Source: JL08 sp963765555 (lineage in GTDB: Bacteria; Pseudomonadota; Alphaproteobacteria; Rhodobacterales; Rhodobacteraceae). From it: a stretch of DNA of 64,000 bases. Of the stretch, positions 52,128 to 61,744 are shown one piece after another; within the stretch, counting starts at the first letter, position 1, and each line of letters starts with the position of its first letter. The DNA lies in NCBI GenBank assembly GCA_963765555.1, contig CAVXWX010000005.1:124001-188000 (forward strand), given 5' to 3'. The notes under the pieces are model-generated. The model did not search any database, was not told where the DNA came from, and worked only from the letters and a program-made list of their open reading frames with translations. The position numbers were made by a program, and so were the translations under genes.

Positions 52128-53638
52128 ATGGATTCGGAGCTGCCACTCTTGTCTGACGCCCAACTGCCATTTCATCCCTTTGATCCCCATCCCCTTCGAT
52201 GACGACAAATTGCGCGAAGAATGCGGAATTTTCGGCGTTGTCGGGGTAAGCGACGCCGCCAATTTCGTCGCTCTTGGCCTGCACGCGCTGCAGCATCGCG
52301 GGCAAGAAGCGGGCGGCATTGTCGTGCATGATCGCGAACACGGGCTTCAATTCGGCGCGCCGTTTCGGGTATGTCCGCGACAATTTCACATCCGAAACCC
52401 TGATGAAAACCCTGCCCGGACCAATCGGGATCGGCCATGTGCGTTATTCCACCGCCGGATCGAAGGGCCAGACCGCCATTCGCGACGTGCAGCCCTTTTT
52501 CGGGGAATTCGCGATGGGCGGGGCGGCAATTGCCCATAACGGCAATATCACCAATGCCGATCTGCTGCGCCGCGAACTGATTGAACGCGGCTCTATTTTT
52601 CAAAGCTCTTCAGATAGCGAATGTATCATTCATCTGATGGCGCGCAGCCTTCAACGCAATATTCCGGAACGCATGGAAGACGCGCTACGCCGTGTCGAAG
52701 GTGCGTTTTCCGTTGTTGCAATGACCCGCACCAAACTGATCGGCGTGCGCGATCCGCTGGGCGTGCGTCCGCTGGTGCTGGGCAAACTGGGGGACGGATG
52801 GGTTCTCAGCTCGGAAACCTGCGCTCTCGACATTATCGGCGCCGAATTCATCCGCGAAATCGAACCGGGCGAAATGGTGGTCGCCACCGAAGGCAATCCG
52901 GTCGAAAGCCATTTTCCGTTCCGCCGACAGAAATCGCGCTTTTGCATCTTTGAACACGTTTATTTCAGCCGCCCCGATTCCATTCTGGGCGGTCGCTCCG
53001 TCTATGAAACCCGCGAGGCGATCGGCCGCGAACTGGCCAAGGAAAATCCGGTAGATGCCGATCTGGTCTGCCCCGTGCCCGACAGCGGCACCCCGGCGGC
53101 CATCGGTTTTAGCCTGGAAAGCGGGATTCCCTACGCGATGGGTATCATTCGCAACCAGTATATGGGCCGCACCTTTATCGAACCGACCGAACAGATCCGC
53201 AATATGGGTGTGCGCCTCAAACTGAACGTGAACCGCGCGCTGATCAAGGGCAAACGGGTTATTCTGGTGGATGACAGTGTTGTGCGCGGCACGACCAGCC
53301 GCAAGATCAAGGAAATGATCCTCGATGCCGGCGCGAAAGAGGTGCATTTCCGCATTGCATCGCCCCCCACCGCGTGGCCCTGCTTTTACGGCGTGGACAC
53401 ACCACAGCGTGAAAAACTGCTGGCCGCGACCATGACCGAAGATGAAATGCGGGATCATCTGGCGGTCGACAGCCTCAAGTTCATTTCACTGGACGGGCTG
53501 TATCGCGCCGTTGGCGAAGCAACAGGGCGCGACCCAAAACAGCCGCAATACTGCGACGCCTGTTTTTCCGGCGAATACCCTGTTAAGCCTGCCGACATGA
53601 TCAACAAGGGGTTTGAATTGAAACCCGCCGCAGAATAA
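52128..53638 (+). CDS. purF: Amidophosphoribosyltransferase (frame broken twice, read as one gene)
   Basis: It transfers glutamine nitrogen to PRPP, the first step of purine synthesis. A propeptide ends before the nucleophile Cys in REECGIFGVVG. ALQHRGQEAGGIV, IGHVRYSTAGSKGQ and GAAIAHNGNITN form the glutaminase domain, and VILVDDSVVRGTTSRKI is the PRPP loop. Two breaks each need one base removed: the CCCC at 52191-52194 and the GGG at 52342-52344, giving HPFDDDKL and HGFNSARRFGYVRD. The combined length is about 500 residues. The likely start is ATG 52128 or TTG 52149; the latter has GGAG nine bases upstream. Confidence 0.92.
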
Positions 53639-53699
53639 CAAAGCAAAAGCGCCTAAAAACGTGTTACACGACACCAACCACAAAAAGACTGATACAGGC

Positions 53700-54752
53700 A
53701 TGACACACAGCACAGACACAGTTGCGCAGGACGGCGTTGAAGCCCCTGCCCCGAAAACAGCACGCGAATGGGTCAAGATTCTGGCCCAATACCGCGATCC
53801 GAACCCGGCCCGGTCTGTGTTCGAACTTTGCGTCAGCCTGTTGCCGTTTCTGGCACTTTGGGCGTTTGCCTGGTGGATACTGCAATACAGCGTGCTGGCC
53901 GCAATGGTAATTGCGATGCTGAACGGTGCGTTTCTGGTGCGTATCTTCATCATCCAGCATGACTGTGGCCATGGCGGTTTTTTCCGCAATCGCCACCTGA
54001 GCGACTGGACAGGGCGCATTCTGGGCGTTCTGACGCTGACTCCGTATGACGTGTGGCGGCGCACCCATTCGCTGCATCACGCCTCGGCGGGCAATCTGTC
54101 ACAGCGCGGATTTGGTGATGTCCACACAATGACCGTTGCAGAATACCGCGCCAGCAGTTGGATCGGGCGGCTTGGCTATCGTCTGTATCGCAACCCTGTG
54201 GTGTTGTTCGGCCTCGGCCCGGCTTATCTGTTTATTATCCAGAACCGCATACCCTATGGCCTGATGGACAAATGGACCTATTGGGTCAGCGCGATGGGGT
54301 CAAACATCGCGATTGCCGCGGTTCTTGGCCTGATTGTCTATTTCGGCGGGCTGCTGCCCTTGGCTGTTATCTTTGTGCCTACGGTTCTGGTGGCGGCATC
54401 GGCAGGCATCTGGCTGTTTTATGTCCAGCACCAGTTTGAAGAAACCCATTGGGATCACGATACAGACTGGCAGTTGCACGATGCGGCCCTGCACGGCAGC
54501 TCGCATTATGTCCTGCCCAAAGTGCTGCAATGGTTCAGTGGCAATATCGGGGTTCACCATGTGCACCATCTTTACAGCCGCATCCCGTTTTACCGTCTGA
54601 CCGAAGTCTTGCGCGATCACGCCGAACTGGTCGAAGCGCAACGCCTGACCATCCGCGAAAGTCTGGCTTGCGCCAAATTGCATCTTTGGGATGAGGATCA
54701 GCGCAAACTGGTGTCGTTCGGCAGTTTGCGTCCGGTTCGCGTTCAGGCCTGA
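53700..54752 (+). CDS. Membrane fatty acid desaturase family protein
   Basis: 350 residues with four or more membrane segments. The three histidine boxes are present: HDCGH (in IIQHDCGHGGFF), HSLHH (in RRTHSLHHASAG) and HHVHH (in GVHHVHHLYSR). They bind the di-iron centre. It introduces a double bond into lipid acyl chains, probably to adjust membrane fluidity. The ATG at 53700 is preferred, although MLHDTNHKK upstream is in frame. The SDR gene starts four bases after its stop. Confidence 0.9.
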   Translation: MTHSTDTVAQDGVEAPAPKTAREWVKILAQYRDPNPARSVFELCVSLLPFLALWAFAWWILQYSVLAAMVIAMLNGAFLVRIFIIQHDCGHGGFFRNRHLSDWTGRILGVLTLTPYDVWRRTHSLHHASAGNLSQRGFGDVHTMTVAEYRASSWIGRLGYRLYRNPVVLFGLGPAYLFIIQNRIPYGLMDKWTYWVSAMGSNIAIAAVLGLIVYFGGLLPLAVIFVPTVLVAASAGIWLFYVQHQFEETHWDHDTDWQLHDAALHGSSHYVLPKVLQWFSGNIGVHHVHHLYSRIPFYRLTEVLRDHAELVEAQRLTIRESLACAKLHLWDEDQRKLVSFGSLRPVRVQA

Positions 54753-54756
54753 TCAC

Positions 54757-55399
54757 ATGACCCGACTGGCCCTGATCACCGGCGCATCGCGCGGTCTTGG
54801 TGCGGCTTTGGCCGAAGCCTTGTGTGACAGCTATCATATCGTTGCCGTCGCGCGCACAACCGGCGCACTGGAAGAACTTGATGATCGCATCCAGGCCAAA
54901 GGCGGCAGTGCAACCCTTGCGCCGATGGACATCACGAACACCGATGCAATGGCGACGCTGTGCCGCGGAATATATGACCGTTGGGGCCATCTTGATCTCT
55001 GGGTGCACACCGCCATCCACACCGCCCCTTTGACACCGGCCTCGCATCTGGATGCGAAAGACTGGGCAAAATCGGTGGCCAGCAATGTCACGGCAACCGG
55101 CACCCTGATCCCGTTTATTGCGCCGCTTCTGGCGAGAAACAGGCACGGCCCTGTTTCTGGATGATCCGGCAACGGCGGGCAAAAAGTTCTTTGGGGCCTA
55201 CGGGGCAAGCAAGGCCGCACAGATCGCACTTGCGCGAAGCTGGCAGGCAGAAACGGTCAAGACCGGACCCCGCGTTCTGATCGAAACGCCCGCCCCGATG
55301 CCAACAGCCCTGCGCGCACGGTTCTTCCCCGGTGAAGACCGCGCAGCGCTAAGCCCGGCAAACGTCGAAGCGGCCGCTTTGGTCAAAAAACTGAACTGA
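54757..55399 (+). CDS. Short-chain dehydrogenase/reductase (frame broken once, read as one gene)
   Basis: About 213 residues. The Rossmann fold has LALITGASRGLGAALAEAL, the adenine-binding Asp is in MDITN, and the YxxxK site is YGASKAA. The Ser of the triad is not obvious. The frame breaks at the AAA of 55137-55139 (GCGAGAAACAGG), where one A is extra; removing it gives ARTGTALFLDD. The substrate is unknown. It is coupled to the desaturase gene 4 bp upstream, so a lipid-related ketone or aldehyde is possible. Confidence 0.8.
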
Positions 55400-55579
55400 T
55401 CCTTCTTTTTGCCAAAAATACGGATCTGTACAACGCCGCGTCCGTCGCGCCGATTGTGGGCTTCGCGCAACCTGCGCAACCTACTTTGCGTCCACGGACC
55501 GCAATCATAACGTCATTGCTTGCCGCCCCAACGCCGCTGGCCTATTGAGGCAGCACTTCACTATCACACGGGCGGTATC

Positions 55580-56366
55580 ATGCGCATTCTGATCACCAAT
55601 GATGACGGCATCAACGCGCCGGGCCTGAAGGTTCTGCACGATATTGCAACCGATCTGGCTGGCCCCTCGGGCGAAGTGTGGACGGTCGCGCCCGCGTTTG
55701 AACAATCGGGTGTTGCGCATTGCATTTCCTATACCCACCCCATGCTGATTGCAGAATTGGGGCCGCGCCGCTTTGCCGCCGAAGGATCACCGGCAGATTG
55801 CGTGTTGGCGGGTTTGCACGACGTGATGAACGGCACGCCCCCCGATCTGGTGTTGTCCGGCGTGAACCGGGGGAACAATTCTGCCGAAAACACGCTTGTA
55901 TTCCGGTACCATTGGCGGCGCACTCGAGGCGGCGTTGCAAGGTCTTCCGGCCATTGCCCTGTCGCAGTATTACGGCCCGCGCAACAAGACCTCCGACAAC
56001 CCGTTCGAAGCGGCGGCCGTTCACGGGGCCAGCCTGATACGGCGTATCCTGTCTGCCTGCCCTGAATCCGGCAGCGATTACCGGCTGTTTTACAACGTGA
56101 ATTTCCCGCCCGTGCCCGCAGCCGAGGTCTTGGGCACCCGCATCGCAGCCCAAGGCTACCGGCGTGGCACGAATTTTTCGACGGAACCCCACAGTTCGCC
56201 CTCTGGCAAACGGTTTCTCTGGATCAAGGGCGGCAACCAGCAAATCCCGACCCTGCCGGGAACCGATGCCGCCGTGAACCTGGAAGGGTATATTTCCGTA
56301 ACCCCCATGCGGGCGGACCTGACAGCACATGACGCGATAGACGCCCTGAAAGAGATCAATGACTGA
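55580..56366 (+). CDS. surE: 5'/3'-nucleotidase SurE (frame broken once, read as one gene)
   Basis: About 261 residues. The metal ligands are in MRILITNDDGINAPGL (Asp8 and Asp9), Ser in EQSGVAHC and Asn in VLSGVNRGNNSAE. It dephosphorylates nucleotides and short polyphosphates, with a role in stationary-phase survival. The frame breaks at 55896-55897, where coding CTTGTAT has one T too many; removing it gives NTLYSGTIGGALEAAL. It overlaps pcm by eight bases. Confidence 0.93.
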
Positions 56367-57012
56367 CGCGGACGATCCGGCCACACGCAAGATGCAGTTT
56401 CTTTTTGCGCTGCGCTCGAAAGGTGTGACAGATGCGCGGGTTCTGGGCGCGATGGAAGAAATTGATCGCGGCCCGTTCATTCGCGGTATTTTTTCAGAGC
56501 GCGCCTACGAAGACATGCCCCTGCCCATCGCCTGCGGCCAGACGATCAGCCAACCCTCTGTTGTCGGGTTGATGTCGCAGGCACTGCAGGTCAGTGCGCG
56601 CGACAAGGTTCTCGAGGTGGGGACCGGATCGGGGTATCAGGCCGCCATTCTCAGTAAACTGGCGCGGCGGGTCTATACTGTGGACCGTCACAGCAGGCTG
56701 GTGCGCGAAGCGCGGGAAATCTTTGATGCGCTTAACCTGACCAATATCACGGCCTTTACCGCGGACGGGTCGTATGGCCTGCCCGATCAGGCCCCGTTCG
56801 ACCGGATCATTGTGACCGCCGCCGCCGAAGACCCGCCCGGACCGCTACTGGCCCAGCTTAAAATTGGCGGCATTATGGTTGTACCGGTCGGGCAATCGGA
56901 CACGGTACAAAGCCTGATCAAGGTACGCCGGACCGAAACAGGCTACGAATATGACGAATTGCGCCCTGTGCGCTTTGTTCCTTTGCTTGAGGGACTCGGC
57001 AAAGACGGATAA
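56359..57012 (+). CDS. pcm: Protein-L-isoaspartate O-methyltransferase
   Basis: 217 residues. The SAM-binding motif is VLEVGTGSGYQAAILSKL, and the isoaspartyl site is in GQTISQPSVVGLMSQAL. It initiates repair of isoaspartyl residues in aged proteins. The gene order surE-pcm-nlpD is the same as in E. coli, although no rpoS follows. The start overlaps the surE end, and 67 bp separate it from nlpD. Confidence 0.95.
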   Translation: MTDADDPATRKMQFLFALRSKGVTDARVLGAMEEIDRGPFIRGIFSERAYEDMPLPIACGQTISQPSVVGLMSQALQVSARDKVLEVGTGSGYQAAILSKLARRVYTVDRHSRLVREAREIFDALNLTNITAFTADGSYGLPDQAPFDRIIVTAAAEDPPGPLLAQLKIGGIMVVPVGQSDTVQSLIKVRRTETGYEYDELRPVRFVPLLEGLGKDG

Positions 57013-57079
57013 GGTGTTGTTGTAATAAGTTCGCAAACCCAAGCCTTGACCCAACAAAAGGCCGGATGAGGATATCGAG

Positions 57080-58279
57080 ATGACACACCTGCTCCCGTAC
57101 ACACGGTCTGCTGCGCGCCCCCGCGCGCCCGGATTTCGGATGATAATGGGATGCAGCGCATTGGCGTTGCTGACAGCATGTAGCCAACCTCTCGATTTTG
57201 ATCTGCGCGGGGCTGGCGGCGGATTTACAACCGCAACGGCGGCCCAGAACGCCACCGCAATCCGCCCCGCTCCGGACGATCGCGGCATCATCTCTTACCC
57301 CAATTATCAGGTCGCGGTTGCCAAGACTGGCGACACGCTGACCACGCTGGCCACGCGGATCGGTGTGGATGCCAACCAGTTGGGAAAATACAATGGCATT
57401 GATCCGGGCGTGCCATTGCGCGCCGGTGAGATTATCGCGCTGCCCACCCGGGTGGCGGAACCCTCTGCCGCCACGGGGGCTGTCGATATTTCCGCCATCG
57501 CCGGCGGTGCCATCGACAACGCGCAGCCATCAAGCGTGCAAACCCAGACACTGGCCCCTGCAAACACTGCCGCGCCACAGGCGGCGGCCCCGACAGACAA
57601 GGAACCCGTGCGCCACAAGGTACAGCGTGGCGAAACCGCCTATACAATTGCGCGCCTCTATGACGTGCCGGTCCAAAGCCTGGGTGAATGGAATGGGCTG
57701 GACAGTGATTTCGCCGTGCGCGAAGGGCAATATTTGCTGATCCCTGTCGCGCGCCAGGCCCCGCCCAAACAGACCGCGGCGGCCGTGCCGCCCCCCGGTA
57801 CCGGATCGCCGACACCCACACCGCCCAGTTCCACAAAACCTCTGCCCGCCGAAAATCCTGCACCGGCCGCGGCAGCGCCCGCAGCCAAACCCAAAGTCGA
57901 CGTTGGCGAACCCACCAGCGCGACCGCCAAGGCCGCAATGGCCTTTCCGGTTCAGGGCAGTATCATTCGTGAATATGCCAAGGGCAAGAATGACGGGATC
58001 GACATTTCAGGCGCCGCCGGTGGCCCGGTCAAAGCCGCCGCCAACGGCACGGTGGCCGCGATCACATCCGACGCCAATCAGGTGCCGATCATCGTGGTGC
58101 GCCATCCCGACAATTTGCTGACGGTCTATGCCAACATCACCGATATTGCCGTCAAGAAAGGCGACAGCGTGACGCGCGGGCAATCCATGGCAAAACTGCG
58201 CAGTGGCAAAGACGCCTATGTACATTTTGAAGTGCGCAAAGGGTTCGACAGCGTCGATCCGATCCCGTACCTGCAGTAA
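57080..58279 (+). CDS. nlpD: NlpD-like lipoprotein with two LysM repeats and a degenerate LytM domain
   Basis: 399 residues. The lipobox LLTAC puts the lipidated cysteine at Cys34. Two LysM repeats (about 78-120, QVAVAKTGDTLTTLATRIG, and 178-225, HKVQRGETAYTIARLYDVP) bind peptidoglycan. A proline- and alanine-rich linker (240-275) leads to a peptidase M23/LytM domain. In it the first zinc His is replaced (GKNDGIDIS) and only one His of the HxH motif remains (DAYVHFEV), so it is probably an amidase activator, as in E. coli NlpD. The start is ATG with GAGG upstream. Confidence 0.9.
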   Translation: MTHLLPYTRSAARPRAPGFRMIMGCSALALLTACSQPLDFDLRGAGGGFTTATAAQNATAIRPAPDDRGIISYPNYQVAVAKTGDTLTTLATRIGVDANQLGKYNGIDPGVPLRAGEIIALPTRVAEPSAATGAVDISAIAGGAIDNAQPSSVQTQTLAPANTAAPQAAAPTDKEPVRHKVQRGETAYTIARLYDVPVQSLGEWNGLDSDFAVREGQYLLIPVARQAPPKQTAAAVPPPGTGSPTPTPPSSTKPLPAENPAPAAAAPAAKPKVDVGEPTSATAKAAMAFPVQGSIIREYAKGKNDGIDISGAAGGPVKAAANGTVAAITSDANQVPIIVVRHPDNLLTVYANITDIAVKKGDSVTRGQSMAKLRSGKDAYVHFEVRKGFDSVDPIPYLQ

Positions 58280-58291
58280 GACATGCGCAGG

Positions 58292-59131
58292 CTAGGTGAT
58301 TTTCACACCCTTGCGGCCGGCCAGATCGGTGAAATACTGCCACGCCACACGCCCTGATCGCGCCCCGCGCGTGGCCTGCCACTCGATCGCTTCGGCGCGC
58401 AGCGTCTCGGCGTCGATGCTTAATCCGTAGGCCGCACAGTACCCTGCGATCATTTGCAGATATTCATCTTGCGTGCAGGCATGAAACCCAAGCCACAAAC
58501 CGAACCGGTCCGACAAAGACACTTTTTCTTCCACCGCTTCAGACGGGTTGATCGCCGATCCACGTTCGTTTTCGATCATATCGCGCGGCATCAGATGCCG
58601 GCGGTTGGATGTCGCGTAGAACACCACATTATCCGGGCGTCCTTCAATTCCGCCATCCAGAACCGCCTTCAGTGACTTATAGTGCTGGTCGTCATGGCTA
58701 AACGACAGATCATCGCAGAACAGAATAAACCGGTGTGCCGATTGCCGCAAAAGCGCCAGCAGGCGCCCGACTGACGGCAAATCCTCGCGCTGTAATTCGA
58801 CAATCTTCAGATCCGCGTACTCGGCCTGAACTGCGGCATGTACCGCTTTGACAAGGCTTGATTTCCCCATACCGCGCGCGCCCCACAATAGGGCGTTGTT
58901 GGCCGGCAAACCGCGAGCAAACTGTTCGGTATTCGCCCGCAATGTGTCGCGCGACCGGTCCACCCCGATCAACAGCGACAAGTCGACTTTTGACACTTCG
59001 GGCACCGTCACCAGCCGGTCGGGATCGACATGCCAGACAAACGCCGTGGCTGCATCCAGATCCGGCGCGTCCAGCGGTGCGGGCGCCATTCGTTCCAATG
59101 CGGCAGCAATCCGCTTTAGCGGATCACTCAT
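58292..59131 (-). CDS. DUF815-family AAA+ ATPase
   Basis: 279 residues. Walker A is LLWGARGMGKSSLVKAV and Walker B FILFCDDLSF, with sensor 1 in VVFYATSNRRHLMPRD. The N-terminal 70 residues (FVWHVDPDRLVTVPEVSKVD) are typical of DUF815. The family is widely conserved in proteobacteria without a defined function. The start overlaps the tatC stop by four bases, so it is expressed with tatCBA. Confidence 0.9.
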   Translation of the reverse strand: MSDPLKRIAAALERMAPAPLDAPDLDAATAFVWHVDPDRLVTVPEVSKVDLSLLIGVDRSRDTLRANTEQFARGLPANNALLWGARGMGKSSLVKAVHAAVQAEYADLKIVELQREDLPSVGRLLALLRQSAHRFILFCDDLSFSHDDQHYKSLKAVLDGGIEGRPDNVVFYATSNRRHLMPRDMIENERGSAINPSEAVEEKVSLSDRFGLWLGFHACTQDEYLQMIAGYCAAYGLSIDAETLRAEAIEWQATRGARSGRVAWQYFTDLAGRKGVKIT

Positions 59132-60000
59132 TTCGCATCATCCGCGTCCAGATCACCCAGATCGTCTTCTTCGTCGTCATAATATCCTTCGGCCCGCAGC
59201 TTTTCTTCGCGTTTGGCTTCTACCCGCCGCACCAGAAAGATCGAAATCTCGTACAGCCCATAGACCACAACAAACAAGATCACCTGCGTGATCACGTCTG
59301 GCGGTGTTACCAGCGCCGCCAGGACCAGAATGCCCACAACGGCGTATTTGCGCACGTTGCCCAGCCCTTCGGCGCTGACCAGACCGGCCTTGCCCATCAA
59401 CGTCAGCAACACGGGCAACTGGAAACACAGACCGAAGGCGACAATGAATTTGATTGTCAGGCTCAGGTATTCCTGCGCCGATCCCTGAAAGGCAATCGCA
59501 GCGATGCCCCCTTCGCCCAACCCGTCACCATCCACCACGGTGCCCGGTTGCTGGAAGCCAAGGAAAAAGTTGAAGGCCAGCGGTGTGACCACAAAAAACG
59601 CGAAACTCGCCCCCAGAAAGAACATCACCGGCGAAGAGATCAGAAACGGCAGAAACGCGTTCTTTTCCTGTTTATAAAGACCGGGTGCCACAAACCGCCA
59701 TAACTGGTAGCTGATATAGGGAAACGACAACACAAACCCGCCCAACAGCGAGATCGAGATCGCGACGAAGAAACCTTCCTGCAACTTGATCAGGATCAGG
59801 CCACAATCCATCTGCCCCCGCTCGGCCATTGCGGCGCACAGCGGATGGGTCAGAAAATTGAACAGCGGGTTCCAGATGGTGAAACAGATCACCATACCGA
59901 TAATAAATGCGATGACCGAATGGATCAGCCGGGTGCGCAGTTCTGCCAGATGCTCGATCAGCGGCGCACTGGAATCTTCGATCTCGTCAGTCTTGCTCAT
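59128..60000 (-). CDS. tatC: Twin-arginine translocase subunit TatC
   Basis: 290 residues with six membrane helices. LIEHLAELRTRLIHSVIAF is the signal-peptide-binding N-terminus (Glu and Arg conserved), SFPYISYQLWRFVAPGLY is the first periplasmic and helix 2 region, and RKYAVVGILVLAALVTPPD leads to the last helices. The C-terminal tail is acidic and longer than in E. coli (about 258). It forms the Tat receptor with TatB, whose stop overlaps its start. Confidence 0.96.
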   Translation of the reverse strand: MSKTDEIEDSSAPLIEHLAELRTRLIHSVIAFIIGMVICFTIWNPLFNFLTHPLCAAMAERGQMDCGLILIKLQEGFFVAISISLLGGFVLSFPYISYQLWRFVAPGLYKQEKNAFLPFLISSPVMFFLGASFAFFVVTPLAFNFFLGFQQPGTVVDGDGLGEGGIAAIAFQGSAQEYLSLTIKFIVAFGLCFQLPVLLTLMGKAGLVSAEGLGNVRKYAVVGILVLAALVTPPDVITQVILFVVVYGLYEISIFLVRRVEAKREEKLRAEGYYDDEEDDLGDLDADDAK

Positions 60001-60596
60001 GCCTTATCCTTGGGCGCAGGTTTCTTGGCTGCCGGTTTTTTTGCAGCAGGCTTTTTCGCAGCAGGTTTGCGCGGTGCCGGTTTCGCGGCAGCAGCGGCTT
60101 TGGGTGTGGCCGGTTTTTTCGCAGCGGGTGCCTTGGCTTTGCTCTCTGCTTTTTTTGCGGCAGCGGGCTTGGCGGCAGCCAATGCTTTTTCAACGGCAAA
60201 GTCGGGTGTTTTTTCAGCCGCCGCATTGGCGGCTTTTGCAGCTTCGCGGCGCGCGTCCGCCTCGTCTTTCAGCTTTTGCGCTTTGTCCTTACGCTCTTGC
60301 GCAAGCTTGCCGGTTTCGCTGTCAGGATCAAAGGTGAACGACTTGGCGGCATCCTTTACGCCGTCCATCGCTGTGTTCAGAGGATTTGCCGCCGATTTCA
60401 GCCCCTTGGCCACGTCTTTTACACCGGCTTCGTCTGCGGCCTGGTTCATCGCTGAACTGAATTCACGCGCCATTCCTTTGGCTTTGCCCACGAACCGCCC
60501 GACATTGCGGAACAGCACTGGCAAATCCTTGGGGCCAACGACAATCAGCGCCACGATGCCAATCACCAAAAGCTCGGTCCAGCCCAGATCGAACAT
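59997..60596 (-). CDS. tatB: Twin-arginine translocase subunit TatB, with Lys/Ala-rich tail
   Basis: 199 residues. MFDLGWTELLVIGIVALIVV is the membrane helix with its conserved Glu, and GPKDLPVLFRNVGRFVGKA the hinge and amphipathic helix. From about 100 on there is a long Ala/Lys/Pro-rich tail (for example KAPAAKKPATPKAAAAAKP), a common feature in alphaproteobacteria. Tail repeats make its length unsure across strains. It overlaps tatC by four bases and follows tatA. Confidence 0.94.
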   Translation of the reverse strand: MFDLGWTELLVIGIVALIVVGPKDLPVLFRNVGRFVGKAKGMAREFSSAMNQAADEAGVKDVAKGLKSAANPLNTAMDGVKDAAKSFTFDPDSETGKLAQERKDKAQKLKDEADARREAAKAANAAAEKTPDFAVEKALAAAKPAAAKKAESKAKAPAAKKPATPKAAAAAKPAPRKPAAKKPAAKKPAAKKPAPKDKA

Positions 60597-60617
60597 ATGG
60601 GTTAGACCTTGTCTTTA

Positions 60618-60818
60618 TCAGAACTCGGGCGTCACGTCCTTGGCCACCTCGGCGGCGTCTTCTTCCAGTTCTTTGTTGCCTTCACTGATGCCTTTTTTAA
60701 ACGATGTGATGCCTTTGCCCACTTCACCCATAAGCGAACTGATCTTGCCGCGTCCGAACAGAACCAGCACGACAACCGCAATCAGCAAAATGCCCGGCAA
60801 ACCAATATTATTCAGCAT
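60618..60818 (-). CDS. tatA: Twin-arginine translocase subunit TatA
   Basis: 66 residues. A short N-terminal helix (NIGLPGILLIAVVVLVLFG) is followed by the FGRGKISSLMGEVGKGITSFKK hinge and amphipathic helix (quoted in part). It forms the Tat pore with TatBC, which exports folded proteins. The gene order A-B-C and same-strand spacing of 21 bp fit a tatABC operon. The start at 60818 is preceded by AAGGAGAT. Confidence 0.95.
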   Translation of the reverse strand: MLNNIGLPGILLIAVVVLVLFGRGKISSLMGEVGKGITSFKKGISEGNKELEEDAAEVAKDVTPEF

Positions 60819-61036
60819 GTCTTATCTCCTTGTCATGTCCACACGCCAGAACACGCGCGCACGATTTCGAACCTGTCTTACGGTCTGACGCAGCGGGGGA
60901 AAAGCCGCAATAAAGGACAGCGCGCCGGTTTCACCCACAAAACACCGCCCAATTCAGCTTGCATTTTCTCAACTGACAGGTTTTTGTCAGTTGTCCGAAG
61001 AACAATGCCTTTTCCATAAACCGCATCGCAGGTGCC

Positions 61037-61705
61037 ATGCCCCGCTCTGATCGCCTCTACCAAATCATCCGCCTTTTGCACGATGGTCAACGACACCGCG
61101 CCGAAGATATGGCGGCCGCGCTGAACGTATCGCAGCGCACGATCTATCGCGATATGGATACGTTGATGGCCACGGGCCTGCCGGTTGAAGGCGAACGGGG
61201 GGTCGGATACCGCATCGGCGCCGCCATCACCCTTCCCCCGATAAACCTGACAACTCAAGAGCTTGAGGCGCTCAACCTTGGCATTGCCATTGTCGCGCAA
61301 TCCCCCGATCCGGACCTGCGTGCCGCCGCCGATGCGCTTGCGCACAAAATCGATGCAGGCCTTCCAACAGAAACCATTGCGCCTGCGCAGGCGTGGAAAT
61401 TTGTCACCTCACCCTTTGCGGATGCAACGCGCAGCTTTGCCCATATCCCGGTGATACGCGCCGCAATTGTCGCGCGCCAAAAACTCGACATACGCTATCA
61501 CGGGGATGACGACAGCTTGTCCCGTCACACGGTACGCCCGTTGAATCTTGAATATTGGGGGCGCGTCTGGACACTTACCGCGTGGTGTGAATCACACAGC
61601 AAATTCAGTGAGTTCCGCATTGATCTTGTTGCGGAAACCACGCCCCTTCCAGCCCTGTTCGTTGACGAACCCGGCAAGCGTCTGGAAGATTTCCAAAGCT
61701 CATAA
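61037..61705 (+). CDS. HTH and WYL-domain transcriptional regulator (YafY type)
   Basis: 222 residues. The N-terminal HTH_11 (RLYQIIRLLHDGQRHRAEDM, then ALNVSQRTIYRDMDTL) is followed by a WYL domain with LDIRYHGDDDS and VRPLNLEYWGRVWTLTAWCE, where the ligand-sensing residues sit. WYL proteins often respond to nucleic acid fragments or small ligands. It is divergent from tatA with 218 bp between them. Targets are unknown; the neighbouring FbpC-type gene converges on it. Confidence 0.9.
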   Translation: MPRSDRLYQIIRLLHDGQRHRAEDMAAALNVSQRTIYRDMDTLMATGLPVEGERGVGYRIGAAITLPPINLTTQELEALNLGIAIVAQSPDPDLRAAADALAHKIDAGLPTETIAPAQAWKFVTSPFADATRSFAHIPVIRAAIVARQKLDIRYHGDDDSLSRHTVRPLNLEYWGRVWTLTAWCESHSKFSEFRIDLVAETTPLPALFVDEPGKRLEDFQSS

Positions 61706-61744
61706 ACCCGGTCTTCATCTGTTTTAAATCGCTGTGGCCCAACC

